From the NCBI GenBank assembly GCA_963805305.1, contig CAWDTM010000003.1:1-64000 (forward strand): a stretch of DNA of 64,000 bases. Direction: 5' to 3'. Below the pieces are notes generated by a model. The model saw only the letters and a program-made list of their open reading frames with translations, searched no databases and was not told the origin of the DNA. Numbering within the stretch: the stretch's first letter is position 1; each line of letters opens with the position of its first letter. The DNA comes from CAVXEH01 sp963805305. GTDB lineage: Bacteria > Chloroflexota > Limnocylindria > QHBO01. Made by a program: the position numbers and the translations under genes. This document shows, one piece after another, positions 44,109 through 53,078 of this stretch.

Positions 44109-45067
44109 GCGGAGGCTCCTTCGGAATCGCTCGGCTCGGGTCGCTCGGGTCGCGTCGCGTGTGGGTACGGCGGCGCGGCGGGATCAGGGTACTCCGAGAC
44201 CGCCGCGGCAACTGCCGGCGGGTCACAGACCCCGCGCTCCGCCAGCTCGCCCAGGAAGCGAGCGCGTGCCGCGAGCTCCCCCTCGAAGGCCGTCTGGTCC
44301 ACGCCGAGGCTCGCGGCAAGCTGGGCGTAGGCCGCAGGGTCGTGGACGAAGCCGAGCGCCGCGCGGCCCCCGTCGCCGGGGAGCACCGGCGGAACCGGCA
44401 GGCGCTGGGCGCCGGTCAGGCGAGGTGATCGCTCGCCGTCGATCCAGGCCAGGCGCACCGGCGCCAGCAGGCCGTCCGACCCCAGGCGCAGGTGCCAGGC
44501 CTCCTCGCAGCGGCGGTACATCCCGTGCGGCGTGCGGTACGCGGAGAACTGGAGGTAGATCGTCAGCCCCGCGAGGTCGGGATCGGTGGCGCCCACGCCC
44601 TCGCGGAGAGCGCTCAGCGCCTCGTCGAGCGAATCGGCATGCATGGTGGCGCCCAGCCCGTAGCCGCGCCCGGCCAGCTCCAGGGCACCCCGCGCGTTGC
44701 GGCCCCAGACGTAGATGGGCAGGTGGTCACTCATCTCGTTGACGAGCAGGTAGGTCCGGTCCGGTCCGTACTCACTCGTCCAGCCGAAGTCGCCGCGCCA
44801 GCCACGCAGGAAGATGCCCACCGTGCCGTCCGGCAGGAAGTCGACGAGCGACGAGAGGGTCGTGGTCTTGCCGGCCTGGGGCGCCTCACTGGCGAGCATC
44901 ACGCTCCTGCGCCGGGACACGACCGCCCACAGGGTGGCCATCAGCCGGCCATCGAGGCTGCCGCTGCCCATGATCTGCACCGCGCTCATCGGCTCCGGCG
45001 GCGCCCAGTGGTAGCCCCACCACCCTTCGGGGAACCGGGAGAACCAGGCAGCCAGCGAGCCGGTCAT
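44105..45067 (-). CDS. VirB11/secretion ATPase-like protein
   Basis: A 320-residue P-loop protein. Walker A is SEAPQAGKTTTLSSLVDFLP near 65; the block AGRGYGLGATMHADSLDEAL near 165 looks like the His box of type II/IV secretion ATPases. No N-terminal domain or pilus genes are present, so it is not an ordinary secretion motor. It is coupled to the MoxR gene (start/stop overlap) and probably functions with it. ATG 45067 is chosen; the frame upstream is antisense to the SRPBCC gene. Confidence 0.7.
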   Translation of the reverse strand: MTGSLAAWFSRFPEGWWGYHWAPPEPMSAVQIMGSGSLDGRLMATLWAVVSRRRSVMLASEAPQAGKTTTLSSLVDFLPDGTVGIFLRGWRGDFGWTSEYGPDRTYLLVNEMSDHLPIYVWGRNARGALELAGRGYGLGATMHADSLDEALSALREGVGATDPDLAGLTIYLQFSAYRTPHGMYRRCEEAWHLRLGSDGLLAPVRLAWIDGERSPRLTGAQRLPVPPVLPGDGGRAALGFVHDPAAYAQLAASLGVDQTAFEGELAARARFLGELAERGVCDPPAVAAAVSEYPDPAAPPYPHATRPERPEPSDSEGASA

Positions 45068-45117
45068 TGGAGAAAGCACGGTACCCGCGGGTGCGGGCGG
45101 GGCGCAAGCCAGCCCGG

Positions 45118-45573
45118 TTAGCGCCGCCCCAGCAGAAGCCGGGTCAGGGCATGCCGATAGACGAAGACCGCGCGCATGGCGATCCCGGCAAGCTGGTCTA
45201 CCACTGAGCCGATGCGGCCGTCCGGGCCGACGTGGAAGCTGATCTCGTCGGTGACCCAGGTGCCACGCCGGCCCGCCGTGAAGGCGTGGGTGTGGTCGAA
45301 GCGCGCCATCGGTCCGGCAAGGGTGCTGTCGGCGAAGCGCACGTTCTCCACGCGCTCCAGCAGGCGCACCCGCCAGCGCAGCGGCGTCCACCCGCCAATG
45401 CCGTAGCGGAACTCGAGGACCGAGCCGGCGCGCGGCGGCGCGGGGTCCACCGCGACGAGGCGCACGCGTGCCGGAGGCGGCGTGAGCCGCCCGAGGTTGG
45501 CGGGATCGTCGAAGAAGGCGAAGACCCGCTCAACCGGAGCATCGACCCAGCCCCGGGCCCGGATGGTGGGCAT
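45118..45573 (-). CDS. SRPBCC/polyketide cyclase-like protein
   Basis: A 151-residue START-like fold protein: WVDAPVERVFAFFDDPANLG at the start, WRVRLLERVENVRFADSTLA in the middle, FDHTHAFTAGRRGTWVTDEI and an amphipathic C-terminal helix GIAMRAVFVYRHALTRLL. Such proteins bind hydrophobic ligands; some are enzymes. It lies 15 bp after the aldehyde dehydrogenase gene in the same direction. Confidence 0.82.
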   Translation of the reverse strand: MPTIRARGWVDAPVERVFAFFDDPANLGRLTPPPARVRLVAVDPAPPRAGSVLEFRYGIGGWTPLRWRVRLLERVENVRFADSTLAGPMARFDHTHAFTAGRRGTWVTDEISFHVGPDGRIGSVVDQLAGIAMRAVFVYRHALTRLLLGRR

Positions 45574-45588
45574 GTCCGCGATACGGGA

Positions 45589-47088
45589 TCAGGCCCCGAA
45601 CGGATTGACGGGCTTCGCCCCGGTGCCCACCAGGACCGCCTTCGTCTCGGTGTACAGGTCCAGGGCGTCGACGCTCATCTCGCGCCCGTAGCCGGACTCC
45701 TTGAACCCGCCGAACGGGACGCCGGGGAAGGCGGCAAACGGCGTATTGATCCCCACCGTGCCGCTCCGGATGTGCTGAGCGACGCGGTGGCCGCGCGCCG
45801 GGTCACCGGTCCACACCGTTGCCGCCAGCCCGTAGCGCACGTCGTTGGCGATGCCAATCGCCTCGGCCTCCTCGGAGAAGCGCGTCACCGTGACCACCGG
45901 GCCAAAGATCTCCTCCTGGGCGACGCGCATCTCGTTGCGCACATCGTCGATGACCGTGGGCTTCACGAAGGCACTCGCATCCAGGGCCGGGGCCAGCTCG
46001 CGGTCGGCAGGGCCCCCGGTCAGGATCCGCGCGCCCTCGGCGGTGGCGGCGTCGAGGTACCCCAGCACCTTTGACGCGTGGCGCGGGCTGATCAGCGAGC
46101 CGATCTGCGTGTCAGCGGCGAGCGGGTCACCCACCCGCAGGGCTGCCGCCTTCTCGGTGAAGGCCGCCACGAAGGCATCGTGGATCGCGTCCGCGACGAG
46201 GATCCGGGAGCGGGCTTCGCAGGACTGGCCCGCGGCATAGAAGATGCCCCACAGGGAGCCGGCCACCGCAGCCTCGAGGTCCGCGTCGGCGAACACGAGG
46301 TTCGGCGACTTGCCGCCCAGCTCAAGGGAGACGCGCTTGAGCCCGGCCGCCGCGATGGCCGCAATACGTCGGCCGGTCTCCGTCTCCCCGGTGAAGGCGA
46401 TCTTGTCGATCCCCGGATGCCCGGCCAGTGCCTCGCCCACCTCGCCACCGGGGCCGGTCACGACGTTGAAGACACCCGGCGGGATCCCCGCCTCGAGGGC
46501 CAGCCGGCCGAGCTCCAGCGCGGTGAGGGGCGTCGCGGAGGCGGGCTTCATGACCACCGTGCAGCCGGCCGCGAGCGCCGGGGCCAGCTTCCAGGCGGCC
46601 ATCATGAACGGGTAGTTCCACGGGATGATGGCGGCGACCACACCCACGGGCTCGCGGAGCGTGTAGGACAGCGTGCCGGGGTTGACGACGAACGATCGTC
46701 CGTGGAGGTGCTGCGCGGCCGACCCGTAGAACTCGAGGTCCGCAATCGCCTGCTTGATCTCCGACAGCGCCTGCCAGCGCGGCTTCCCGTTGTTGCGGGT
46801 CTCCAGCTCCGCCAACCTGTCCGCGTCCGCCTCGATGAGCTGGGCCAGGCGCGAGAGCATGCGGCTCCGCTTCACCGGGCTGGTGCGGGCCCATGGCTTC
46901 TCGAGCGCTGAACGCGCGGCCGACACCGCCGCATCCACGTCCGCCACCGTTGCACGGGCCACGTCGGCGAGATGCTCGCCGGTGGCGGGCGATCCGGTCG
47001 GGAAGGTGGCGCCGTCCGCAGCATCGCGGAACGCGCCATCGATCAGGAGGCGCGACTCGGCGCCGGCGGTCTGGGTCTCGGTCGTCAT
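45589..47088 (-). CDS. Aldehyde dehydrogenase (BADH/AMADH-like)
   Basis: A 499-residue NAD(P)-dependent ALDH. Motifs are IIPWNYPFMMAAWKLAPALA (NAD site) near 155, VSLELGGKSPNLVFADADLE with the general-base Glu near 262, and YAAGQSCEARSRIL with the catalytic Cys near 297. EEIFGPVVTVTRF and the C-terminal PFGGFKESGYGREMS complete it. The pattern is closest to betaine- or aminobutyraldehyde dehydrogenases, so it could oxidise aminoaldehydes made from polyamines. An ATG six bases upstream (47094) is an equal start candidate. Divergent from the GNAT gene. Confidence 0.92.
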   Translation of the reverse strand: MTTETQTAGAESRLLIDGAFRDAADGATFPTGSPATGEHLADVARATVADVDAAVSAARSALEKPWARTSPVKRSRMLSRLAQLIEADADRLAELETRNNGKPRWQALSEIKQAIADLEFYGSAAQHLHGRSFVVNPGTLSYTLREPVGVVAAIIPWNYPFMMAAWKLAPALAAGCTVVMKPASATPLTALELGRLALEAGIPPGVFNVVTGPGGEVGEALAGHPGIDKIAFTGETETGRRIAAIAAAGLKRVSLELGGKSPNLVFADADLEAAVAGSLWGIFYAAGQSCEARSRILVADAIHDAFVAAFTEKAAALRVGDPLAADTQIGSLISPRHASKVLGYLDAATAEGARILTGGPADRELAPALDASAFVKPTVIDDVRNEMRVAQEEIFGPVVTVTRFSEEAEAIGIANDVRYGLAATVWTGDPARGHRVAQHIRSGTVGINTPFAAFPGVPFGGFKESGYGREMSVDALDLYTETKAVLVGTGAKPVNPFGA

Positions 47089-47128
47089 GGTCATGATGGT
47101 AGCGCCCGTCATCGGTAAGATGCTGCGC

Positions 47129-47704
47129 ATGCCATCGGTGCCGGAGCGTCCCATCCTTCGCGGCGAGCAGGTCTGGCTACGACCCATCGAGAAGGAGGAC
47201 CTGCTGAACAGCTCCATCGAGGACGTGGAGCTCGCCCACTACGCGGGCTTTCGCCGCTCGTTCTCGCGCATGGAGACGGAGGGGTGGCTCGCGCACATGG
47301 CCGGCGGGGAGCGGACCGGTGAGGTCATGTTCGCCATCTGTCTGCTGGGCAACGAGGTTGCCATCGGCAACTGCGGCCTGCGCGACGTCGATCGTCTCCA
47401 TGGCTCGGCAGAGGTGGCCATCTCGATCGTGGATCCCGCCCAGTGGGGCAAGGGCCTGGGGACTGACGCCATGCGCACCCTCGTTGACTTCGGCTTCGGC
47501 GAGATGCGCCTGGAGCGGATCTGGCTGCGGGTCTTCGACTACAACCCGCGTGCCATCCGCTCGTACGAGAAGGCCGGCTTCGTGAAGGAGGTCCTGCTCC
47601 GGCACGACCGCTTCCACCGCGGCGCCTACCACGACGTGCACCTCATGGCGGTCATCCGTCCGGACTGGCTCGCCGAGGACCGCAAGCGCGCCTGGGACTA
47701 CTGA
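47129..47704 (+). CDS. RimJ/RimL-type GNAT acetyltransferase
   Basis: A 191-residue GNAT protein: VWLRPIEKEDLLN at the start, the acetyl-CoA loop DPAQWGKGLGTDAMRTLVDF near 110 and RIWLRVFDYNPRAIRSYEKA near 140. It acetylates an amine or a protein N-terminus; target unknown. Starts at ATG 47129, or three codons earlier at 47120. Confidence 0.9.
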   Translation: MPSVPERPILRGEQVWLRPIEKEDLLNSSIEDVELAHYAGFRRSFSRMETEGWLAHMAGGERTGEVMFAICLLGNEVAIGNCGLRDVDRLHGSAEVAISIVDPAQWGKGLGTDAMRTLVDFGFGEMRLERIWLRVFDYNPRAIRSYEKAGFVKEVLLRHDRFHRGAYHDVHLMAVIRPDWLAEDRKRAWDY

Positions 47705-47920
47705 CCGCTCCACCGGCGAGCCCGCGGCACGGTCGCCTCATGACCACCTCGACCGTCGGTCGTCGCCTGGCGAGCAGTCGCAGAGGGCTCGGCGGTCGGA
47801 TCGGTGACCTCCTGACCACCTCGACCGGTGGGCCTGGGCTGGCGAGAGACTGGCCATCGTTCGACGGTCGTTTCGGTGACCTCATGACCACTGGGTCGGT
47901 GTGGATGGGCCGATGCCGGC
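47700..47920. repeat. 72-bp tandem repeat, about 2.6 units
   Basis: The block CCTCATGACCACCTCGACC recurs at 47736, 47808 (CCTCCTGACC...) and 47880 (CCTCATGACCACTGGG), each 72 bp apart. CTGGCGAG recurs at 47767 and 47839, and CGGTCGG/CGGTCGT with CGGTGA before each unit. It fills the convergent gap between the GNAT and histidine kinase genes. Because 72 is a multiple of 3 it is open in several frames, but no protein family is seen. Confidence 0.75.
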
Positions 47921-47923
47921 GCG

Positions 47924-49294
47924 TCAGGCGACGCGCGGCAGCCCGATGAGGAAGGTGGTCCCATCCGGACCCGTGCGCTCGACGGCGACCCGGCCGCCGT
48001 TGGCGCCGAGCAGCTCGCGCGCGATGGTCAGGCCGAGACCGCTGCCCGAGCGGCGCGGCCCATCGCCTCTCGCGCGTGCGCGATCGGCCCGGTAGAACCG
48101 CTCGAACACGTGCGGCAGGTCCTCGGCGGCGATGCCGGGTCCCTGGTCCGCGATACGCACCTCGACCTCCGTGGGGCTCGCCCACAGGCGGACCCGCACG
48201 GTGCCGCCTGACGGCGAATGCTGGATGGCGTTGGTCACCACGTTGCGAGCTGCCCGCGCCAGCTGGTCGGGGTCCACGGCGCTGAAGAGGGGCGTGGCCG
48301 GGTCGACCACCAGGGAGACGCCGCGCTCTCGCGCCAGGGCCTCGACGCCGCGCGCGGTCTCGGCCACGGCCGACCCGACCTCGATCCGCACCGGGCTGCG
48401 CTGGAGCGTCGCCGATTCGGCGCTGGCCAGCTCGCCCATCTGGCCGATGACACTGCCCAGGGCGGCGGCCGCTGCGCGCGCCGCCTCGAGCTGCTCTGCG
48501 TTGGCCGGCACGACCCCGTCGACCATCGCCTGCAGCTGCGTCTCGAGGACGGTGGCCGGGGTGGCCAGGTCATGGGCCGTGTCGCTCGCGGCTCGGCGGC
48601 GGAGCATCTCGGAGCGCGCGAGGCGCTCCGCCATGAGGTTGAAGGCGTCCGCCAGCTCGGCCGACTCGCGGTCGGGCCCGCCGCTGGCACGCGCCGAGGC
48701 ATCGCCGCTCCCCAGGCGGTGTGCCGCGTCGACCACCGTCCGCAGTGGCCGCGTCAGACGGTTCGTGCCATAGAGGGCCAGGAGGACGATCCCGGCGACG
48801 CTCAGGAGCCCGGCCAGGATGAGCGCCAGGTTGAAGAGGCGCAGAAACCCGCGATCGGCGCCTGCGGGAAGATCGACGACGAGTGTCCCCAGGTTCGTGC
48901 CGTTGGACACCACGGATGACTCGAGATGCACAGCGTCGGCGCCGGGCGGCCGGCCCAGGGCCAGCAGCACGGTCCCGCTGGGCGCCAGCACCGTGAGCTC
49001 GCCCCCGATGCTGGTTGCGAGCCGCTGGAGCTGTGCCCGCACGCGCGCTAGGGCGCCCACGCGCGTCTGGGCGTCGGCGAGGATGGTCACCAGCCCGTCG
49101 GCGGCGGTATTGAGCCGCTCCTGCTGCTGGGTGCGCAGGGCGGACTCGTAGCCGGAGCTCACAACCCGGTTCACGACCAGGCCGGTCACCAGGAGGACGC
49201 CGAGCGAGATGGCACCCAGCAGCAGGGCAAGCCGCCAGGCGATCGAACCGCCGCGCGGCTGGGCGGAGGTGGGCGGCGGCGGCTTGCCGGTCAC
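47924..49294 (-). CDS. HAMP-containing sensor histidine kinase
   Basis: A 456-residue kinase with an N-terminal helix (LALLLGAISLGVLLVTGLVV), an extracytoplasmic sensor of about 100 residues and a second helix near 160. A HAMP domain (GTNRLTRPLRTVVDAAHRLG) follows. HisKA has the phospho-His in SDTAHDLATPATVLETQLQA near 240, and HATPase_c has NAIQHSPSGG, DQGPGIAAEDLPHVFERFYR and GSGLGLTIARELL. GTG 49294 overlaps the response regulator stop, so both are made together. It partners the regulator at 49291-50028. Confidence 0.93.
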   Translation of the reverse strand: MTGKPPPPTSAQPRGGSIAWRLALLLGAISLGVLLVTGLVVNRVVSSGYESALRTQQQERLNTAADGLVTILADAQTRVGALARVRAQLQRLATSIGGELTVLAPSGTVLLALGRPPGADAVHLESSVVSNGTNLGTLVVDLPAGADRGFLRLFNLALILAGLLSVAGIVLLALYGTNRLTRPLRTVVDAAHRLGSGDASARASGGPDRESAELADAFNLMAERLARSEMLRRRAASDTAHDLATPATVLETQLQAMVDGVVPANAEQLEAARAAAAALGSVIGQMGELASAESATLQRSPVRIEVGSAVAETARGVEALARERGVSLVVDPATPLFSAVDPDQLARAARNVVTNAIQHSPSGGTVRVRLWASPTEVEVRIADQGPGIAAEDLPHVFERFYRADRARARGDGPRRSGSGLGLTIARELLGANGGRVAVERTGPDGTTFLIGLPRVA

Positions 49295-50028
49295 GGCGCG
49301 TCACGCTCGGCGACGAGGCGGTATCCGGTGTGCGGGATGGTCTCGATCAGCCACGGGTCGCCGGCGGCGTCGCCGAGCTTGCGGCGCAGGTTGGCGACGT
49401 GGACGTCCACCACCCGGTCATAGACCTCGTCCGGCCGGCGCGCGACCGCTTCGAGGAGCTGCTCGCGGGTGAGCACCATTCCGGGGTGCCGCGCCAGGGC
49501 GACGATGAGACCGGTCTCTCCCGGCGTCAGCCGTCCCTCGGACCCGCCGTCGCCACTGGTTCCCAGGGTATAGCGACGGCTGGCGGGATCGAGGACCAAC
49601 CGACCCGCGGCAAGCGAGAGGATCTGCGACCGCTCCTCCGCGCGCACCGGGGCCGCACGGCGGAGGATTGCCGCCACGCGGGCGGTCACCTCGTGGGGGT
49701 TGAACGGCTTGGCGAGATAGTCGTCGGCGCCCATCCGCAGGCCGGCGATGCGCTCCGCGTCGCTGCGCTTGGCCGAGGTGATGAGGATGGGCACCGCGCC
49801 GCGCCGGCGGAGCTCCTCGAGGACCGTCTCTCCCTGCATCCCGGGCAGCATCAGGTCCAGGACCACAAGGTCGGCGCCATCGGCGTCGAAGGCAGCGAGG
49901 GCGGCGACACCGTCGCCGGCATCGGCCACGACATACCCCTCGCGCTCGAGGTAGAGGCGCAGGAGGGCGCGGAGGCGCGGCTCGTCCTCCACCACCAGGA
50001 TCCGGGCGCGGGGCGGCATGGACTGCAT
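49291..50028 (-). CDS. OmpR-family response regulator
   Basis: A 245-residue regulator with receiver domain (phospho-acceptor Asp 58 in LVVLDLMLPGMQGETVL, Lys in YLAKPFNPHEV) and C-terminal winged helix (YDRVVDVHVANLRRKLGDAA). It is controlled by the kinase encoded next and probably acts at the 11-bp direct repeat at 50073-50089 between it and the divergent secreted protein gene. Start ATG at 50028 or 50019. Confidence 0.93.
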   Translation of the reverse strand: MQSMPPRARILVVEDEPRLRALLRLYLEREGYVVADAGDGVAALAAFDADGADLVVLDLMLPGMQGETVLEELRRRGAVPILITSAKRSDAERIAGLRMGADDYLAKPFNPHEVTARVAAILRRAAPVRAEERSQILSLAAGRLVLDPASRRYTLGTSGDGGSEGRLTPGETGLIVALARHPGMVLTREQLLEAVARRPDEVYDRVVDVHVANLRRKLGDAAGDPWLIETIPHTGYRLVAERDAP

Positions 50029-50072
50029 CCTAGCCGTCGCGCTGTTCAGGAGATGTCAAGACCGCACCGGGC

Positions 50073-50089
50073 GATCTTGATCCGATCTT
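50073..50089. promoter_or_regulatory. Direct repeat, likely response-regulator site
   Basis: GATCTT at 50073-50078 and 50084-50089 are 11 bp apart, the usual period for OmpR/PhoB-family tandem binding. The site lies between the divergent regulator gene and the secreted protein gene. Confidence 0.5.
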
Positions 50090-50184
50090 CACAGCCCGCA
50101 TCGAGGCTGGACCGCAGACCGAGCGGCCGAGTCGGGCCGCGACCTATCCGATCCCTGAGCGACCAGCGAGGTACGAACAATCCC

Positions 50185-50913
50185 ATGAAGAGTCTGAAGA
50201 TCCTGGGCGTTTCCGGCGCCCTGGTGGCCGCCGCCGTGGTGGGCGGCACCCTGATCAGCGCGGTCTCCGCGAACCCGGCGCAGCCGGGCGACCCGACGAG
50301 CGGCTCGACCGTGGTCGCCACCGACACCCAGGCCGGCACGTACTGCCAGGCGTTCCTCGGCGCGTTCGCGCAGAACCTTGGCGTCGACGCCTCGGCGCTG
50401 ACGCCGGCGGCCAAAGACGCCGCCAAGACGACCATCGACCAGGCGGTCGGCAACGGGGATCTGCCCCAGAAGATCGGCGACGCCATCAAGCAGCGCATCG
50501 ACAAGGCGAACGGTGGCGGCTGCGCCTGGCTGAGCGCTCGTTGGCAGGCGGTCGCCCGCAACGTGGTGCAGCGCGGCATCGGCGCCGACATGCTGCAGGC
50601 CGCCGCGGGCACGCTGAACCTGCAGCCCGCCGACCTGCGCAGCCAGCTCATGGACGGCACGTCACTCAAGAAGATCGCGCAGGACGCGGGCGTCGACTAC
50701 GACACGGTCACGGGCGCCATCCACGATGCGGCCAAGGCGGACCTGGACAAGATCGTGGCCGCCGGGAAGATGACCGCCGACCGGGAGAGCCAGATCCTCG
50801 ATCGGATCGACCGGGCCCTCAAGGACGGGAAACTGTTCAACGGCAACGGGCCGTTGCGGCGAAACGGCGCCGGGCCGCCGGCCCCGAAGAGCTCGAGCAG
50901 CAGCGCCAGCTGA
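50185..50913 (+). CDS. Secreted alpha-helical protein, unknown
   Basis: A 242-residue exported protein. The signal peptide is residues 1-29 (ILGVSGALVAAAVVGGTLIS). The mature part is helical and Ala-rich with two cysteines (TYCQAFLG, GGGCAWLSA) that could pair, and repeated helix-turn motifs resembling small DNA- or ligand-binding bundles (LKKIAQDAGVDYDTVTGAIH). A Pro/Ser tail ends it. No family recognised with confidence. Divergent from the two-component system and probably under its control. Confidence 0.65.
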   Translation: MKSLKILGVSGALVAAAVVGGTLISAVSANPAQPGDPTSGSTVVATDTQAGTYCQAFLGAFAQNLGVDASALTPAAKDAAKTTIDQAVGNGDLPQKIGDAIKQRIDKANGGGCAWLSARWQAVARNVVQRGIGADMLQAAAGTLNLQPADLRSQLMDGTSLKKIAQDAGVDYDTVTGAIHDAAKADLDKIVAAGKMTADRESQILDRIDRALKDGKLFNGNGPLRRNGAGPPAPKSSSSSAS

Positions 50914-50931
50914 CCGGCGCCAGCCCGGCGG

Positions 50932-52179
50932 CTAGTCGAGCGCCTCCCAGACGCTGGCGATGCCCTGGCCGACCCCGATGCACATGGTGGCCAGCCCGTG
51001 CCGGGCGCCCCGTCGTCGCATCTCGTGGAGGAGGGTGGTGACCAGGCGAGCCCCGGACGCGCCCAGTGGATGGCCGATGGCGATCGCTCCGCCGTTCACG
51101 TTCACCTTCTCCGGGTCGAGCCCCAGCTCCCGGATGCAGGGGATCGACTGCGCGGCGAACGCCTCGTTGAGCTCCACCAGGTCCAGGTCGGCCACGGTGA
51201 GCCCGGCACGCTCAAGTGCCTTGCGCGAGGCGGGGATGGGGCCCAGGCCCATGGTCGCCGGATCCACCCCGGCAACGGCGCTCGCGACCATCCGCGCCAT
51301 CGGCCGCCAGCCTCCGGCGCGCGCGCGCGCCTCCGACGTCACGAGGAGCACGGACGCCCCGTCGTTGATCCCCGACGAGTTGCCCGCCGTGACCGAGCCG
51401 GATGCGTCGCGGCGGAAGGCGGGCTTGAGCTTCGCCAGCGCCTCGAGGGTGGTCTCGGGTCGGGGATGCTCGTCGACACCGACCGTCACGGTCTCGCCAC
51501 GACGCCCGACCGGCGCCGCGATGGAGACCACCTCCTCCGCGTAACGGCCCGCATCCTGGGCCGCCTTCCAGCGCCGCTGGGACTCGAGCGCAAAAGCGTC
51601 CTGCTCCTCGCGGGTCACGCCGCAGCGCTCCACGACGTTCTCCGCGGTCTCGCCCATGGAGTACGGGTAGTACGCGTCGGCGAGACGCGGGTTCGTGAAG
51701 CGCCATCCCAGGGTGGTGTCCTGCAGGGTCTGCTCGCCGCGCGGGAAGGCAGCCGACGGCTTGGCCATGACGAACGGGGCACGGGTCATGGACTCGACCC
51801 CGCCCGCCACGAACAGCTCTCCGTCACCGGCGACGATGGCGTGCGCGGCATTGATCACCGTGTTCATCCCCGAGCCGCACAGCCGGTTGACGGTCGCGCC
51901 CGGCACCTCCACCGGCAGGCCGGCGAGCAGGGCGGCCATGCGGCCCACGTTTCGGTTGTCTTCGCCCGCCTGGTTGGCCGCGCCCAGGATCACGTCGTCG
52001 ATCGCCGCCGGGTCGACCCCGTTGCGCTCCACGAGCACCCGGATGACATGGGCCGCCATGTCGTCGGGGCGGACGCCGGCGAGCACGCCGCCGTAGCGCC
52101 CGAAGGGCGTTCGAAGGCCGTCGACGACCACCGGCGTCCGTGCGGGGTCGCGGCGCGAGGTGTTCACGGGAGGCGACAT
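50932..52179 (-). CDS. Acetyl-CoA C-acyltransferase (thiolase)
   Basis: A 415-residue thiolase. The acylated Cys101 is in ATVNRLCGSGMNTVINAAHA, the catalytic His in NVNGGAIAIGHPLGASGARL and the second Cys in LATMCIGVGQG. The short-chain, 3-oxoadipyl/acetyl-CoA type fits its pattern. It performs the last cleavage of beta-oxidation or of the aromatic ring-product 3-oxoadipyl-CoA. It follows DUF2277 and the HAD gene in the same direction (spacing 4 bp). Confidence 0.93.
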   Translation of the reverse strand: MSPPVNTSRRDPARTPVVVDGLRTPFGRYGGVLAGVRPDDMAAHVIRVLVERNGVDPAAIDDVILGAANQAGEDNRNVGRMAALLAGLPVEVPGATVNRLCGSGMNTVINAAHAIVAGDGELFVAGGVESMTRAPFVMAKPSAAFPRGEQTLQDTTLGWRFTNPRLADAYYPYSMGETAENVVERCGVTREEQDAFALESQRRWKAAQDAGRYAEEVVSIAAPVGRRGETVTVGVDEHPRPETTLEALAKLKPAFRRDASGSVTAGNSSGINDGASVLLVTSEARARAGGWRPMARMVASAVAGVDPATMGLGPIPASRKALERAGLTVADLDLVELNEAFAAQSIPCIRELGLDPEKVNVNGGAIAIGHPLGASGARLVTTLLHEMRRRGARHGLATMCIGVGQGIASVWEALD

Positions 52180-52183
52180 CCTC

Positions 52184-52417
52184 TTATGCGTGCTGGGCGC
52201 GACGGGCGCGGGCGGGATGGGTCGCCGTCACCGCGTCGAGAAGGCGCGCCGACGCCGCCGCGATCTCGTCGACGGCGGCGCTGAAGGCGTCCTGGTTGGC
52301 GGGCGACGGCGTGCGGTAGCCACTCACCTTGCGCACGTACTGGAGGGCGGCGGCGCGGACATCGTCGGGTCCGGCCGGCTGGTCGAGGTCACGGAGGGTC
52401 TTGATGCTTCGGCACAT
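52184..52417 (-). CDS. DUF2277 family protein
   Basis: A 77-residue DUF2277 protein: MCRSIKTLRDLDQPAGPDDV at the start and AALQYVRKVSGYRTPSPANQ in the middle are the family hallmarks. Function unknown; often in acyl-CoA gene neighbourhoods. ATG 52417 is the family start. Confidence 0.88.
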   Translation of the reverse strand: MCRSIKTLRDLDQPAGPDDVRAAALQYVRKVSGYRTPSPANQDAFSAAVDEIAAASARLLDAVTATHPARARRAQHA

Positions 52418-52427
52418 GGCGGAGAGT

Positions 52428-53078
52428 CTAGACCTCCGCGAGCAGCTCCTCGAGTGAGTCGATGACCCGATCGGCGGCGGAGACATCGGACTCGGCGAAC
52501 TGCGGCACGCCGATGCAGGCCAGGCCGGCGGCCTTGGCCGCCGCGATCCCCGACGGCGAGTCCTCGAGCGCCAGGGCATCCTCCGGCCGCACGCCGACCC
52601 GTTCACAGGCGAGGAGATAGATGTCGGGGGCGGGCTTGCCATGGACCACGTCGTCGGAGGTGACCACCGCGTCGAAGACGCCCGTCAGGCGTGCAGTGGC
52701 GAGGGCGGTGTCGACGAGCGTCCGCGGCGAGTTGGAGGCGACGGCGAGCGGAACCCGGCCGCGAAGCCGCTCGACGAGCTCGATGGCGCCGGGCCGGCCC
52801 TCGACCTGCTGCTGCAGGCTGGCCTGCATGATCTCGAGCATCTCGCGCACGAGCCCCGCACCCTGCTCCGGCGTGGCTCCCAGCCGCTCCGCGAAGAAGT
52901 GGGCGGTCTGGTCGAAGCTGGTGCCGATCACCGCCATCTTGTCCTCCCAGCTGAAGCTCGCGCCGTGACGGGTGAAGAGCTCGACCTCGGCCTTGTGCCA
53001 CAGGGTCTCCGTGTCGAGCAGCAGGCCGTCCATGTCGAAGACGACCGCCCGGTAGCGATCCGGCAGGAGCGCGACCAT
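52428..53078 (-). CDS. HAD-superfamily phosphatase (beta-phosphoglucomutase-like)
   Basis: A 216-residue HAD hydrolase. Motif I is VVFDMDGLLLDTE (Asp15 and Asp17), motif II VASNSPRTLVDTALA, the Lys in DDVVHGKPAPDIYLLA and motif IV EDSPSGIAAAKAAGL. Substrate unknown; phosphosugars are common. Its stop is 10 bp before DUF2277 and its start abuts the stop of the 3-hydroxyacyl-CoA dehydrogenase gene. Confidence 0.9.
   Translation of the reverse strand: MVALLPDRYRAVVFDMDGLLLDTETLWHKAEVELFTRHGASFSWEDKMAVIGTSFDQTAHFFAERLGATPEQGAGLVREMLEIMQASLQQQVEGRPGAIELVERLRGRVPLAVASNSPRTLVDTALATARLTGVFDAVVTSDDVVHGKPAPDIYLLACERVGVRPEDALALEDSPSGIAAAKAAGLACIGVPQFAESDVSAADRVIDSLEELLAEV

Noticed and set aside
47698..47964. 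Minus frame with 24-residue repeats over the 72-bp tandem array
   Set aside because: Repeat length gives open frames on both strands; composition is not like neighbouring proteins and there is no start signal.
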